Assembly (NCBI RefSeq): GCF_900111235.1
Contig: NZ_FOJI01000006.1
Span: 62,001 to 126,000, forward strand
Origin: [Clostridium] fimetarium
GTDB lineage: Bacteria; Bacillota; Clostridia; Lachnospirales; Lachnospiraceae
Direction of reading: 5' to 3'
Length of the DNA: 64,000 nucleotides
Each line of letters opens with the position of its first letter. Position 1 is the stretch's first letter. A model generated the notes under the pieces. The model saw nothing but the letters and a program-made list of their open reading frames with translations, was not told the origin of the DNA and did no database searches. Shown one piece after another: positions 25,738 through 35,667 of the stretch. A program made the position numbers and the translations under genes.

Positions 25738-27276
25738 TTAATAAATATTAAAGTAAATTTCACCTGGTATAATGTTACTTTTACATTTTGTGTTAATGGT
25801 ATTAACAGTTGCTGTAACTGTACTTCTTGTCGTTGACTGAACTGTTGTGGTTGGAGCAGTTACGCTGTATCCACTTGGTAATTTATCTGCTGAACTACCT
25901 GAAAACCCTCGTATATTACTGAATGCTGTAAGTGTAAATGGTAAAATATTATAATTATAAGCATTGTCAAAGGCAACGCAATTCGTAAAGGATGCTGTAC
26001 AAGCACTATTGTTATTATCAAAGCCTTTTGATTTATGACCAAATGTGAGGCAGTTCTTTATCGTTCTTACACAACTACTGGTAGTATAGGTAGAACCAAA
26101 TTTGAAACCGTTTGAATTACCTTTATAATTGCTAACCCAGCTTGCAGGACTATAAGCAACGGTAGATGCAGATGTTACTATAAAACTGCTTGTTGGCAGT
26201 GTAAATGTACCACTTGCATATAGAGTAGCAAAAGTTGAATCTTTAGCATTAATTAATTCAACTAATAACAGATTTGAATCTAATGCAGCACCTTTATTAA
26301 AATCATATAGGCCAGTAAATACGGTTGGATCACCGTTGTTCCAGCAAGCACACTGCTCGTATGATAAATCATAGGTTAATACGTCTTTATTATCATATGA
26401 ATCCCATCCATCATCTGAATTTTCCCAAGAATAGCAGCCGTAGAATGTGTTTCCGATACCTGCTCCAAGTTTAGGTGCAAACCCATCTGCATTTCCGCCT
26501 AATGTATATACGTCACAGTTGCGGTAGCTATAGACAGATTTGATTGTATTGCTATATGCTCCACTAGTTATTTGAAGGCCTGCATCATTATTATAACGTG
26601 TAATACAATTATAGATTGTATTGTTGCCTGCAGCGGTTCCTTTGATTTGTATTCCATTATCAGGCGCTTTCTCAATAATCAAATTTTTGATCGTATAATT
26701 ACTTCCTGTGATTCTAACTCCAACTTGGCTATCACTGGATGCTTTGTCAATATAACTTGAGCGGAAAGAACTAAAGTCGAGTACAGGATATGTACCATCA
26801 CTGTTTGGAACTCCTATGATTGAAATGTTTGAATTTAAGCCAGATAGTGAAATCTGTCCAGTGCAAGAAATAGTTGTTCCTTCAACATATATTTTACCAC
26901 CGCCACTTTGTTGCACTCGAGTAACAGCTGCTAAAAGTCCTGAATAAGAAGTTACAATAGTTCCATCGCTTGTATCTATGGTGTTAGTGTTCGTTGTGCC
27001 TAATATACTTCTTTGAATATTAAGGATATCAAAGATATCAATATTATTATCATTGTTAGTATCTGCAGCTATTTGATTATCACCCGATAGGGTAGTAGTT
27101 CCTAGTATATGATATTGTATTGCAAGTATATCAAAAATATCTACGATACCATCGTTCGTGACGTCATAGGTCAGACGAATAGATGAATCAGCTGCAAACG
27201 TACTTTGCGTAACCATGCTGACTAAAACAAATGCCATAAATAAACTTAAAATCTTTCTTAAATTTTTCAAAATCAT
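25738..27276 (-). CDS. secreted pectate lyase (PL9-like) with N-terminal type I dockerin
   Basis: Extracellular enzyme for polygalacturonate, 512 residues. A signal peptide ends near residue 28 (STFA|AD). Residues 38-59 and 72-93 are two dockerin F-hand repeats (DVTNDGIVDIFDILAIQ and DTNNDNNIDIFDILNIQ). From about residue 110 comes a parallel beta-helix with repeated NNT/N-rich turns. The segment GGNADGFAPKLGAG, Lys269 included, followed by SWENSDDGWDSYDN, fits the PL9 catalytic and calcium site. Dockerins usually sit at the C-terminus; here it is first. The ATG at 27276 is only two bases from AAGGAG, so TTG at 27270 is a likely alternative start. No cohesin gene is in view. Confidence 0.85.
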   Translation of the reverse strand: MILKNLRKILSLFMAFVLVSMVTQSTFAADSSIRLTYDVTNDGIVDIFDILAIQYHILGTTTLSGDNQIAADTNNDNNIDIFDILNIQRSILGTTNTNTIDTSDGTIVTSYSGLLAAVTRVQQSGGGKIYVEGTTISCTGQISLSGLNSNISIIGVPNSDGTYPVLDFSSFRSSYIDKASSDSQVGVRITGSNYTIKNLIIEKAPDNGIQIKGTAAGNNTIYNCITRYNNDAGLQITSGAYSNTIKSVYSYRNCDVYTLGGNADGFAPKLGAGIGNTFYGCYSWENSDDGWDSYDNKDVLTYDLSYEQCACWNNGDPTVFTGLYDFNKGAALDSNLLLVELINAKDSTFATLYASGTFTLPTSSFIVTSASTVAYSPASWVSNYKGNSNGFKFGSTYTTSSCVRTIKNCLTFGHKSKGFDNNNSACTASFTNCVAFDNAYNYNILPFTLTAFSNIRGFSGSSADKLPSGYSVTAPTTTVQSTTRSTVTATVNTINTKCKSNIIPGEIYFNIY

Positions 27277-27695
27277 TTCTCCTTAAGTGTTTTTCTATTA
27301 GTATTTTGAATTTTGAAATGCAGTACTTTGATTTTTTGTTTGGAACCATTATGGATACATAATTTGAGAAGTAGAATATGTAGTTAAACTACTAGACTTT
27401 AATAATAAATCCACCTATATTTTCTGAAATCAATGTAATATATATATAAAATTAATTTTATGATTTTTAACAAAATATGTCAATATATAAATGCAATATA
27501 TATAGAATGTAAAGAAAAATATATGATTAATAGTTTCAAAAGTGTGGTCCTATATTTAAATTACGATAAATCAACTTAAAAAAAGATTCAGTATATAATT
27601 AAAAAATATGATAATAATAAATATGCAATATATTGCTCTTAAGCTTAAATTTATCACATTACTTTATATAATTTGAAAAAAAAGGGAAATAAGAC
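27277..27695. other. A/T-rich intergenic region between pectate lyase and gap
   Basis: About 420 bases of very A/T-rich DNA between divergent genes, with several repeats of ATATATA type (27440-27460, 27481-27505). I see no convincing gene, hairpin or RNA motif. It probably holds the pectate lyase promoter and any carbon-source operators, but no specific site can be named. Confidence 0.5.
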
Positions 27696-27724
27696 TTGAA
27701 ATTTCCTCGTAAATTATGTAGAAT
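27696..27724 (+). promoter_or_regulatory. promoter of the glycolytic operon
   Basis: TTGAAA (27696-27701), a 17-base spacer and TAGAAT (27719-27724), giving a leader of about 65 nt before gap. Confidence 0.7.
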
Positions 27725-27796
27725 GTAATAGGTTGATTATAAATTAACAATCTTTAGAAAATTTTATTATACTTAATACTAGGAGGAATTATAATT

Positions 27797-28810
27797 ATGT
27801 CAGTAAAAGTAGCAATTAACGGATTTGGACGTATCGGTAGACTTGCATTTAGACAAATGTTTGGTGCTGAAGGATACGAAGTAGTAGCAATTAACGATTT
27901 AACTAGCCCAGCAATGTTGGCGCATTTGTTAAAATATGATTCATCACAGGGTAAATATGCATTAGCTGATAAAGTAACAGCTGGTGAAGATTCAATTACA
28001 GTTGATGGAAAAGAAATCAAAATCTATGCAAAAGCAAACGCTGCAGAACTTCCATGGGGAGAAATCGGTGTAGATGTTGTTCTTGAATGTACAGGATTCT
28101 ATACTTCAAAAGCAAAATCTATGGCACATATTACAGCAGGAGCAAGAAAAGTTGTTATTTCTGCACCAGCTGGTGATGATCTTCCTACAGTTGTTTTCAA
28201 TGTAAATCATGATATATTAAAAGCAGAAGATACAGTTATCTCAGCTGCTTCATGTACAACTAACTGTTTAGCACCAATGGCTAAAGCTTTAAATGATTTA
28301 GCTAAAATCCAATCAGGTATTATGACAACAATTCACGCTTACACAGGAGATCAGATGACACTTGACGGACCACAAAGAAACGGTGATTTCAGAAGATCTC
28401 GTGCAGCTGCAGTTAACATCGTTCCTAACTCAACAGGTGCTGCTAAAGCAATCGGTCTTGTTATCCCAGAATTATTGGGCAAATTAATCGGTTCTGCTCA
28501 ACGTGTACCAGTTCCAACAGGTTCAACTACAATTCTTATCGCAGTTGTTAAAGGCGCAGTTACAGTAGATCAAATCAATGATGCAATGAAAGCAGCAGCA
28601 GATGAATCATTTGGATATAATACAGACCTTATCGTATCAAGCGATATTGTTGGTATGAGATTTGGTTCTTTATTTGATGCTACACAGACTTTGGCATCTA
28701 AATTACCTAATGGTGATACACAAGTTCAAGTTGTTTCATGGTATGATAACGAAAATTCATACACAAGCCAGATGGTTAGAACAATTAAGTATTTCTCTGA
28801 ATTAGCTTAA
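27797..28810 (+). CDS. gap: glyceraldehyde-3-phosphate dehydrogenase
   Basis: NAD-dependent oxidation and phosphorylation of glyceraldehyde-3-phosphate. It has 337 residues. [19 protein letters not shown] is the Rossmann start, the catalytic Cys153 is in [13 protein letters not shown] and His180 in [10 protein letters not shown]. The [14 protein letters not shown] and [13 protein letters not shown] segments are intact. AGGAGG precedes the ATG. Its codon use is restricted compared with its neighbours, as expected for an abundant protein. It leads the gap-pgk-tpiA-gpmI order of lower glycolysis. Confidence 0.97.
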   Translation: MSVKVAINGFGRIGRLAFRQMFGAEGYEVVAINDLTSPAMLAHLLKYDSSQGKYALADKVTAGEDSITVDGKEIKIYAKANAAELPWGEIGVDVVLECTGFYTSKAKSMAHITAGARKVVISAPAGDDLPTVVFNVNHDILKAEDTVISAASCTTNCLAPMAKALNDLAKIQSGIMTTIHAYTGDQMTLDGPQRNGDFRRSRAAAVNIVPNSTGAAKAIGLVIPELLGKLIGSAQRVPVPTGSTTILIAVVKGAVTVDQINDAMKAAADESFGYNTDLIVSSDIVGMRFGSLFDATQTLASKLPNGDTQVQVVSWYDNENSYTSQMVRTIKYFSELA

Positions 28811-28826
28811 TTGTAATTTCAAATAA

Positions 28827-28882
28827 AAGGTCCTAATCTTTCGGGGTCCGCTCTTGTAGGTTAGACTATAGGACCGGGCCTT
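28827..28882 (+). promoter_or_regulatory. structured intercistronic element between gap and pgk
   Basis: GGTCCTA (28829-28835) pairs with TAGGACC (28869-28875); an alternative AAGGTCC/GGGCCTT pairing overlaps it (28827-28833 with 28876-28882). The loop contains a further UUCG-like turn (CTTTCGGGG). This is much richer in G/C than its surroundings. No proper T-run follows, so it may set mRNA stability or act as a leaky terminator controlling the gap:pgk ratio. Confidence 0.6.
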
Positions 28883-28959
28883 GAATTTTATAAATGGATA
28901 AAACAATATAAAGAGTAATATTAAATGTAATATAAATAAGAGATGGAGGTATTTATTAA

Positions 28960-30153
28960 ATGCTTAACAAAAAATCAATAGATGATATCAACGTAATGGG
29001 TAAAAGAGTATTGGTCAGATGTGATTTTAATGTTCCATTGATTGATGGAAAAATCACAGATGAGAATCGTCTTGTAGCCGCACTTCCAACAATCAAAAAA
29101 CTGATTAAAGATGGTGGGAAAGTTATTCTTTGCTCACATCTAGGCAAACCAAAAAACGGACCAAGTCCAGAATTTTCATTAGCACCAGTTGCTAAGAGAT
29201 TAACTGTACTTTTAGGTCAAGAAGTAAAATTTGCACCAGATGATTCAGTGGTTGGCGAAAATGCAAAAGCTGCAATTTCAGCAATGAAGAATGGCGATGT
29301 AGTTTTACTTGAAAATACAAGATTTAGACCAGAAGAAACAAAGAATGGTGAAGCATTTAGCAAAGATCTTGCTTCTATTTGTGATATATTTGTAAATGAT
29401 GCATTTGGTACTGCTCATAGAGCACATTGTTCAAATGTTGGAGTTACAAAATTTGTTGATACCGCAGTCGTTGGATACTTAATGGAAAAAGAAATTAATT
29501 TCCTTGGAAATGCAGTAAACAATCCAGTTAGACCATTTGTTGCAATACTTGGTGGTTCTAAAGTTTCATCAAAGATTTCTGTAATCAATAATCTGTTAGA
29601 TAAAGTTGATACAATAATCATTGGCGGTGGTATGTCTTATACATTCCGTAAAGCTTTAGGCGGAAATATTGGTAAATCACTTGTTGAAGAAGATTATCTA
29701 TCATATGCATTAGAGATGATGGAAAAAGCGAAAGCGAAAAACGTTCAATTTTTAATTCCTATCGATGAAGTAACTGTAAAAGAATTTAAAAATGAATCTC
29801 CAATCAAAATAGTTGCATCAGGAGAAATGGAAGCTGATGATATAGGCGTTGATATTGGACCAAAGACTTGTGAATTATATACAAATGCATTAACAGATGC
29901 AAAATTAGTAGTATGGAATGGTCCAATGGGCGTATTCGAATTTCCTAACTTTGCAACTGGTACAATTGCAGTAGCTAAAAAATTATCAGAAATCGATGCT
30001 ATTACAATCATCGGTGGTGGTGATTCTGCATCAGCAGTTAATAATTTGGGTTTTGGTGATAAGATGACTCATATTTCTACTGGTGGTGGCGCATCACTTG
30101 AATTCCTTGAAGGAAAAGAACTTCCAGGCGTTTTAGCTGCAAATGATAAATAG
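28960..30153 (+). CDS. pgk: phosphoglycerate kinase
   Basis: Makes ATP from 1,3-bisphosphoglycerate. At 397 residues it has full length. [14 protein letters not shown] is the substrate site, [11 protein letters not shown] and ENTRFRPEE are conserved, and the nucleotide-binding part ends in the [13 protein letters not shown] and [20 protein letters not shown] signatures. A good GGAGG SD lies upstream. It is separated from gap by a structured element and from tpiA by a long hairpin, so the operon is probably processed or partly terminated at both points. Confidence 0.97.
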   Translation: MLNKKSIDDINVMGKRVLVRCDFNVPLIDGKITDENRLVAALPTIKKLIKDGGKVILCSHLGKPKNGPSPEFSLAPVAKRLTVLLGQEVKFAPDDSVVGENAKAAISAMKNGDVVLLENTRFRPEETKNGEAFSKDLASICDIFVNDAFGTAHRAHCSNVGVTKFVDTAVVGYLMEKEINFLGNAVNNPVRPFVAILGGSKVSSKISVINNLLDKVDTIIIGGGMSYTFRKALGGNIGKSLVEEDYLSYALEMMEKAKAKNVQFLIPIDEVTVKEFKNESPIKIVASGEMEADDIGVDIGPKTCELYTNALTDAKLVVWNGPMGVFEFPNFATGTIAVAKKLSEIDAITIIGGGDSASAVNNLGFGDKMTHISTGGGASLEFLEGKELPGVLAANDK

Positions 30154-30164
30154 TATTAAATAAT

Positions 30165-30220
30165 AATATTCTGGATTTGTGTTATAATTACAATAACACA
30201 GGTTCAGAATATTAGTTTTT
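30165..30220 (+). terminator. 21-bp hairpin between pgk and tpiA
   Basis: A continuous stem pairs 30165-30185 with 30193-30213: AATATTCTG/CAGAATATT outside, TGTGTTAT/ATAACACA inside, with four mostly wobble pairs between, closing a 7-nt loop. AGTTTTT follows. It fits an intrinsic terminator or attenuator that lowers expression of tpiA and gpmI relative to gap and pgk. Confidence 0.75.
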
Positions 30221-30356
30221 GTCTATATAAATTTACAATCAATATAATTTGAATCTAGAAAAATGATAATGATATAATTACCTGAATTTAAAGGGAAAAC
30301 GAATATGTATTATAAAATAATAAGCAAATAATGGCTTATATTAGGAGGATTTAGTT

Positions 30357-31103
30357 ATGAGAAAGAAGATTGTTGCAGGAAATTGGAAAATGAATACGAC
30401 TCCAAGTCAAGCGATTGATTTGATAGAGAAATTAAAACCATTGGTTAAAAATGATGATGTAGAGGTTATATTTTGTGTACCATATGTATCATTGATGTTA
30501 GCCGTGGATGCTGTAAAAGACACGAAAATCGGAATTGGCGCTCAAAATTTCTACTTTGAAGAAAGCGGTGCATACACTGGTGAAATATCAGCATCAATGT
30601 TAAAAGATATCGGAGTAAAATATGTAATTATAGGACACTCTGAAAGAAGACAATATTTTAATGAAACAGACGAAATTGTTAATAAAAAATTATTAAAAGC
30701 ATTTGAATATGAAATCACTCCAATTGTTTGTTGTGGAGAAACTTTAGAACAAAGAGAAGCTGGAGTTACAATAGATCATATTACAACACAAATTAAAAAT
30801 GCATTTAGAAATGTTAGTGATGATTTGGCAAAAAAAGCTATCATAGCATATGAGCCAATATGGGCTATTGGTACAGGCGTAGTTGCTACGTCAGATCAAG
30901 CTGAAGAAGTATGTGCCTCAATAAGAGCATGTATTAGCGAAATTTACGATAAAGAAACGGCTGAAATAATTAGTATTTTATATGGTGGAAGTGTTTCATC
31001 TGCTAATGTAAAAGAACTTTTTAAAAAGCATAATATAGATGGTGGATTGGTTGGCGGTGTCAGTCTTAAACCTGAATTCGGCGATGTGGTAAATTATAAA
31101 TAA
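30357..31103 (+). CDS. tpiA: triosephosphate isomerase
   Basis: Interconverts dihydroxyacetone phosphate and glyceraldehyde-3-phosphate. It has 248 residues. The catalytic residues are Lys11 in VAGNWKMN, His94 in [11 protein letters not shown] and Glu166 in [11 protein letters not shown]; loop 6 and the phosphate-binding [12 protein letters not shown] are intact. An AGGAGG SD precedes the ATG. It has 26 bases to gpmI and is cotranscribed with it. Confidence 0.97.
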   Translation: MRKKIVAGNWKMNTTPSQAIDLIEKLKPLVKNDDVEVIFCVPYVSLMLAVDAVKDTKIGIGAQNFYFEESGAYTGEISASMLKDIGVKYVIIGHSERRQYFNETDEIVNKKLLKAFEYEITPIVCCGETLEQREAGVTIDHITTQIKNAFRNVSDDLAKKAIIAYEPIWAIGTGVVATSDQAEEVCASIRACISEIYDKETAEIISILYGGSVSSANVKELFKKHNIDGGLVGGVSLKPEFGDVVNYK

Positions 31104-31129
31104 ATTTAGAACTTAAGGAGAAAAAAGTT

Positions 31130-32671
31130 ATGAACAAGAAACCAACAGTTTTAATGATACTTGATGGGTATGGCTTGAATGATGAAAAAAGAGGAAACTG
31201 CGTTGCAAATGCAAAGACTCCAGTTATTAATAATCTTATGAAGGACTATCCATATGTAAAAGGCTATGCAAGTGGCTTAGCAGTTGGACTTCCAGATGGT
31301 CAGATGGGTAATTCAGAAGTTGGTCACCTAAATATGGGTGCTGGTAGAATTGTATACCAAGAACTTACAAGAATTACGAAAGAAATTAAAGATGGCGATT
31401 TTTTTAACAATGAAGAGCTACTTGCTGCAATTAAAAATTGTAAGAAATACAACTCTGATTTACATTTATTTGGATTATTATCTAATGGTGGTGTTCATAG
31501 TCATAATACTCATTTATATGCATTACTTGAGCTTGCTAAAAAAGAAGGATTTAATAATGTATATGTTCATGCTTTTCTTGATGGACGTGATACTGCTCCT
31601 GATTCAGGGAAAGAATTTGTTGCTCAATTATTAGATAAGATGAAAGAAATTGGCGTAGGTCAGATTGCATCCGTTATGGGACGTTACTACGCAATGGATA
31701 GAGATAACAGATGGGATAGAGTCGAACTTGCATACAATGCAATGGCAAACGGTGTAGGCGAAAAAGCGGAAAATGCTTTAGCTGCAGTTGAAAAATCTTA
31801 TGAAGCTGGTAAGCAAGATGAATTTGTTGCTCCAACAGTTGTAGAAAAAGATGGAAAACCACTTGCAACAATTAAAGATAATGATTCTGTTATTTGTTTT
31901 AACTTTAGACCAGATAGAGCTAGAGAAATCACAAGAACGTTTTGTGATGATTCATTTGCTGGATTTGAAAGAGGAGCAAGAAAGCTAACCAAGTTTGTAT
32001 GTTTTTCAGAATATGATATCACAATTGCGAATAAGTCTGTAGCATTCAAAAAGGTTGCAATTTCTAATACATTTGGTCAATTCCTTGCAGCTAACAATAA
32101 AACGGATGCAAGAATTGCAGAAACAGAAAAATATGCGCATGTTACATTTTTCTTCAACGGTGGTATTGAAGAGCCGAACAAGGGAGAAGATAGAATTCTT
32201 GTAAAATCACCAAAGGTTGCGACCTATGATTTACAGCCTGAGATGAGTGCTATTGAAGTATGTGATAAATTAGTTGAAGCAATCAAAGCAGACAAATATG
32301 ATGTGATTATAATAAATTTTGCAAACGCAGATATGGTTGGTCATACTGGAATCGAAAAGGCTGCTATCAAAGCGGTAGAGACAGTAGATGCTTGCGTTGG
32401 AAGAGCTGTTGCAGCAATTAAAGAAGTTGATGGGACAATGTTTATATGTGCCGATCATGGTAATGCGGAGCAACTTGTTGATTATGTTACAGGTGGAAGC
32501 TTTACAGCACATACGACGAACCCAGTACCATTTATTCTTGTCAATTATGATGAGGCTTATAAACTTAGAGAAGGTGGGTGTCTTGCAGATATTGCACCAA
32601 CACTTATTGAAATAATGGGGTTAGTACAACCAAAGGAAATGACAGGAAAATCACTCCTTATTAAAAAATAA
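31130..32671 (+). CDS. gpmI: 2,3-bisphosphoglycerate-independent phosphoglycerate mutase
   Basis: Converts 3- to 2-phosphoglycerate through a phosphoserine intermediate in an alkaline phosphatase-like fold. It has 513 residues. Ser62 lies in QMGNSEVGHLNMGAGR. Metal ligands lie in MILDGYG at the start and in NFANADMVGHTG and CADHGNAEQLVD near the end; the ASVMGRYYAMDRDNRWDR segment is typical. It ends the glycolytic group; enolase is not adjacent. The following gene is secG after 61 bases. Confidence 0.97.
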   Translation: MNKKPTVLMILDGYGLNDEKRGNCVANAKTPVINNLMKDYPYVKGYASGLAVGLPDGQMGNSEVGHLNMGAGRIVYQELTRITKEIKDGDFFNNEELLAAIKNCKKYNSDLHLFGLLSNGGVHSHNTHLYALLELAKKEGFNNVYVHAFLDGRDTAPDSGKEFVAQLLDKMKEIGVGQIASVMGRYYAMDRDNRWDRVELAYNAMANGVGEKAENALAAVEKSYEAGKQDEFVAPTVVEKDGKPLATIKDNDSVICFNFRPDRAREITRTFCDDSFAGFERGARKLTKFVCFSEYDITIANKSVAFKKVAISNTFGQFLAANNKTDARIAETEKYAHVTFFFNGGIEEPNKGEDRILVKSPKVATYDLQPEMSAIEVCDKLVEAIKADKYDVIIINFANADMVGHTGIEKAAIKAVETVDACVGRAVAAIKEVDGTMFICADHGNAEQLVDYVTGGSFTAHTTNPVPFILVNYDEAYKLREGGCLADIAPTLIEIMGLVQPKEMTGKSLLIKK

Positions 32672-32732
32672 ATTGAAATTTGGAAAAACTTGTGGTACAA
32701 TCAATCCTATGTGGATTATAGGAGGTGTATGT

Positions 32733-32981
32733 ATGTCAGTAGCAGATATTGTAAGATTAATAATTATAGGTATTTTTATTTTAATTTGTATAGCATTAAC
32801 AGTAATCGTTTTAATGCAAGAAGGTAAGTCAGCAGGGCTTTCAGGAGCTATTAATGGTGTCGCAGATACTTATTGGGGCAAAAACAAAGGTCGTTCAATA
32901 GAGGGAAAACTTGTAAAGTTTACTAAGTTTCTTGCTATAGGATTTATTGTACTTGCAGCTGTTTTGAATATTAAATTCTAA
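32733..32981 (+). CDS. secG: preprotein translocase subunit SecG
   Basis: Small membrane subunit of the SecYEG channel, 82 residues with two hydrophobic helices separated by the family segment VLMQEGKSAGLSGAINGVADTYWGKNKGRS. The ATG at 32733 with GGAGGTG before it is preferred over an upstream in-frame TTG at 32673, which would add 20 residues not seen in SecG. secG-rnr-smpB is a conserved order in Firmicutes. A terminator follows directly. Confidence 0.93.
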   Translation: MSVADIVRLIIIGIFILICIALTVIVLMQEGKSAGLSGAINGVADTYWGKNKGRSIEGKLVKFTKFLAIGFIVLAAVLNIKF

Positions 32982-32987
32982 TAAAGG

Positions 32988-33017
32988 AAACACTCTTTTG
33001 TGGAAGAGTGTTTTTTT
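32988..33017 (+). terminator. rho-independent terminator after secG
   Basis: A 10-bp perfect stem AAACACTCTT/AAGAGTGTTT (32988-32997 with 33004-33013), 6-nt loop, then a run of T's to 33017. rnr begins 54 bases later and so needs read-through or its own promoter. Confidence 0.93.
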
Positions 33018-33071
33018 GCTTTTAAAGTTTACAAAAATATAATCACAAAATAAGAAATATGGGAGGAATAT

Positions 33072-35201
33072 ATGGATAAAGATTTATTTAATAAAAGAAA
33101 AAAAACAATTACAGAATTAATTAGTGATGAACATTATGTTCCTATGAAAATAAAAGAAATAGCAATTTTACTTCAAATTCCAAAAGAAAATAGAGCAGAT
33201 TTGCAGGCAGTTATGGATGCATTAATGGATGATGGAATAATAAGTATTTCAAAAAGAGGAAAATATGGTAAGGCAGAGGCAACTGCAGTTATTGGTAACT
33301 ATATTGGTAATAAGCGCGGTTTTGGTTTTGTTGAAGTAGAGGATATGGAACAAGATATATTTATTCCAGAAAGTCAATCTAACAATGCATTTCATCAGGA
33401 TAAAGTGAAAGTAGTTGTTACATCTTCAAGCCAGAATGGAAAGAGATGTGAAGGACGTATTGTTGAGGTTTTAGATCATGGAATAAAAGAAATCGTTGGT
33501 ACATTCCAAAAGAATAAGTCATTTGGCTTTGTTATTCCGGATAATGGGAAGTTAGCATTTGATGTATTTATTCCAGAAGAAAACACAATGGGTGCTGTTA
33601 CTGGTCACAAAGTAGTCATTAAGATGGTTAATTATGGACAAAATGGTAGGAAACCAGAGGGTAAGGTTATTGAGATAATTGGACATATTAATGATCCTGG
33701 AACGGATATTATGTCAATTGTCAAAGGCTATGAATTACCAGTCGAATTTCCAGATGAAGTTATGAAATTTACAAACAACATTACAAATGTAGTAGATGAA
33801 AAGGATAAAGCTGGAAGATTAGATCTGCGTAATGTTCAAACAGTTACGATAGATGGAGAAGATGCTAAGGATCTAGATGATGCAATAACAGTTACAAAAA
33901 ATGGAGACATTTATCAGTTGGGCGTTCATATTGCAGATGTAAGTCATTATGTAACTGAGTATAGTCCTCTCGACATAGAAGCATTAAGCAGAGGGACAAG
34001 CGTTTATCTTGTTGACCGAGTTATCCCTATGCTTCCACATAAGCTCTCTAATGGCCTCTGTTCGTTGAACCAAGGGGAAGATAGACTTGCACTGAGTTGT
34101 ATTATGGATATTGATGAAAAAGGTACTGTCTTAAGTCACAAAATTGCAGAAACTGTGATAAATGTTGATAGACGAATGTCTTATACAAGCGTGAAAAAGA
34201 TACTTGTTGATAAAGACGAAGAGCAGATTAAAGAATACGAAGCACTTATTCCAATGTTTAAATTGATGGATGAATTAGCTGAAATCCTTCGTGCAAAACG
34301 TAAGACAAGAGGTTCAATTGATTTTGACTTCCCTGAAACTAAGATTACACTTGATGAAGAGGGTCATACAATTGATGTTAAGCCATATGATAGAAATGCT
34401 GCAACTAAGATAATTGAGGACTTTATGCTTATTGCAAATGAAACAGTTGCTGAAGATTATTTCTGGCAAGAGATTCCATTTGTATATAGAAGTCATGAAA
34501 ATCCAGATCCAGAGAGAATTATGAAGCTCTCTACGTTTATTAATAATTTTGGATATTCTCTTAAAGTAACAGCAGAAGATATACATCCGAAGGAACTTCA
34601 GAAGCTTCTAACAAAAATCGAAGGAACTGACGAGGAAAATCTAATTAGCAGATTAACACTTCGTTCAATGAAACGTGCTCAATATACAACAGAGTGTATC
34701 GGACATTTTGGACTTGCTGCTAAGTATTATTGCCATTTTACATCTCCAATTAGAAGATATCCTGATTTGCAGATTCATAGAATTATTAAAGAATCTCTTC
34801 ATGGCGGGATGAAAGAAAAAAGAATTAAACATTACACTGAAATTCTTCCAGAAGTTGCTACACACACAAGTACAACGGAAAGACGTGCAGATGATGCTGA
34901 AAGAGATACAAATAAATTAAAGATGGTTGAATATATGCAAAAATATATTGGACAACAGTTTGACGGCGTTATTTCAAGTATTACAAGTTGGGGAATTTAT
35001 GTGGAATTACCTAGTACAATTGAAGGTATGATATCGATTGCAACACTAAAAGATGGCCCATATTCTTATGATGAAAACCATTATGAACTAAATAATCAAA
35101 CAACGAATAAGACATTTAAACTTGGACAAAAGGTTAAAGTTGAAGTTGCTAAAACAGATAAGATGCTTCGCACTATTGATTTTGAGTTGATCGAAGACTG
35201 A
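33072..35201 (+). CDS. rnr: ribonuclease R
   Basis: Processive 3'-to-5' exoribonuclease of 709 residues that can digest structured RNA and takes part in trans-translation with SmpB/tmRNA. It has an N-terminal helix-turn-helix-like region (residues 1-65), two cold-shock domains (text such as GNKRGFGFVEVEDMEQDIFIPE), and the RNB catalytic domain with DGEDAKDLDDAITV holding the metal-binding aspartates. HFTSPIRRYPDLQIHR follows, and a C-terminal S1 domain ends the chain. GGAGG precedes the ATG. smpB is the next gene. Confidence 0.96.
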   Translation: MDKDLFNKRKKTITELISDEHYVPMKIKEIAILLQIPKENRADLQAVMDALMDDGIISISKRGKYGKAEATAVIGNYIGNKRGFGFVEVEDMEQDIFIPESQSNNAFHQDKVKVVVTSSSQNGKRCEGRIVEVLDHGIKEIVGTFQKNKSFGFVIPDNGKLAFDVFIPEENTMGAVTGHKVVIKMVNYGQNGRKPEGKVIEIIGHINDPGTDIMSIVKGYELPVEFPDEVMKFTNNITNVVDEKDKAGRLDLRNVQTVTIDGEDAKDLDDAITVTKNGDIYQLGVHIADVSHYVTEYSPLDIEALSRGTSVYLVDRVIPMLPHKLSNGLCSLNQGEDRLALSCIMDIDEKGTVLSHKIAETVINVDRRMSYTSVKKILVDKDEEQIKEYEALIPMFKLMDELAEILRAKRKTRGSIDFDFPETKITLDEEGHTIDVKPYDRNAATKIIEDFMLIANETVAEDYFWQEIPFVYRSHENPDPERIMKLSTFINNFGYSLKVTAEDIHPKELQKLLTKIEGTDEENLISRLTLRSMKRAQYTTECIGHFGLAAKYYCHFTSPIRRYPDLQIHRIIKESLHGGMKEKRIKHYTEILPEVATHTSTTERRADDAERDTNKLKMVEYMQKYIGQQFDGVISSITSWGIYVELPSTIEGMISIATLKDGPYSYDENHYELNNQTTNKTFKLGQKVKVEVAKTDKMLRTIDFELIED

Positions 35202-35210
35202 GAGATGTTG

Positions 35211-35400
35211 GTGGTGAATATGAATTTGCAATGAATCATTTTGCTTGCCTTTCCTTCAAGTAGCATGCTTTTTGCAAGCCTCAGAGATGATGAAAAGTCT
35301 CACTTCGTTCGATTTTCATCTGAGTCTTGGAAAAAACATAGGCGCTACTTTCAGCCGGTCTGCGCAAAATGAGTCATTGCAAATTCATATTTACTATTCA
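35211..35400. repeat. large palindromic (MITE-like or structured RNA) element between rnr and smpB
   Basis: Outer arms: 35219-35244 pairs with 35364-35390, including a perfect 16-18 bp block (AATATGAATTTGCAATGA versus TCATTGCAAATTCATATT) and a second 9-bp block (TCATTTTGC/GCAAAATGA). G-U pairs extend the stem to about 35211. Inside are nested inverted repeats: AAGTAGC/GCTACTT and GATGAAAA/TTTTCATC around CTCACTTCGTTCG. No open frame of note is present. The design suits either a non-autonomous mobile element or a large folded RNA. Confidence 0.75.
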
Positions 35401-35420
35401 CATTTTGTGGGATGGGCGTG

Positions 35421-35480
35421 AAGAGCAAGGGCAAAGGGCAAAGAGCAAAGGGCAAAGAGCAAAGGGCTAAGAGCTAAGAT
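35421..35480 (+). repeat. purine-rich heptamer tandem repeat
   Basis: About eight copies of a 7-bp unit, alternating AAGAGCA and AAGGGCA (14-bp higher period), decaying into AAGGGCTAAGAGCTAAG at the right end. Noncoding. The rest of the gap up to smpB (35481-35667) is A/T-rich and shows nothing else I can name except the smpB SD (GGGGAGGAGAG). Confidence 0.88.
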
Positions 35481-35667
35481 CGAGGGCAAAATTAGACGCT
35501 TAAGCATGCGAATGAACAAAATAGTAGCAAAACCAAGATAAAAACAAAAAATTAATGACAAAGTTTAATGAAAAGGCTAATATAGAAACAGAAACAGGAA
35601 CAAACATAGAAATATAACAAAAAAAATAATAACAAGTAAGATATATTAGGATGGGGAGGAGAGAATT

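Noticed and set aside
25738-25800. Frameshift or truncation of the pectate lyase C-terminus
   Set aside because: The last residues (NIIPGEIYFNIY) are short of obvious structure, but the beta-helix appears complete and a terminator follows the stop, so I see no sign of a broken gene.
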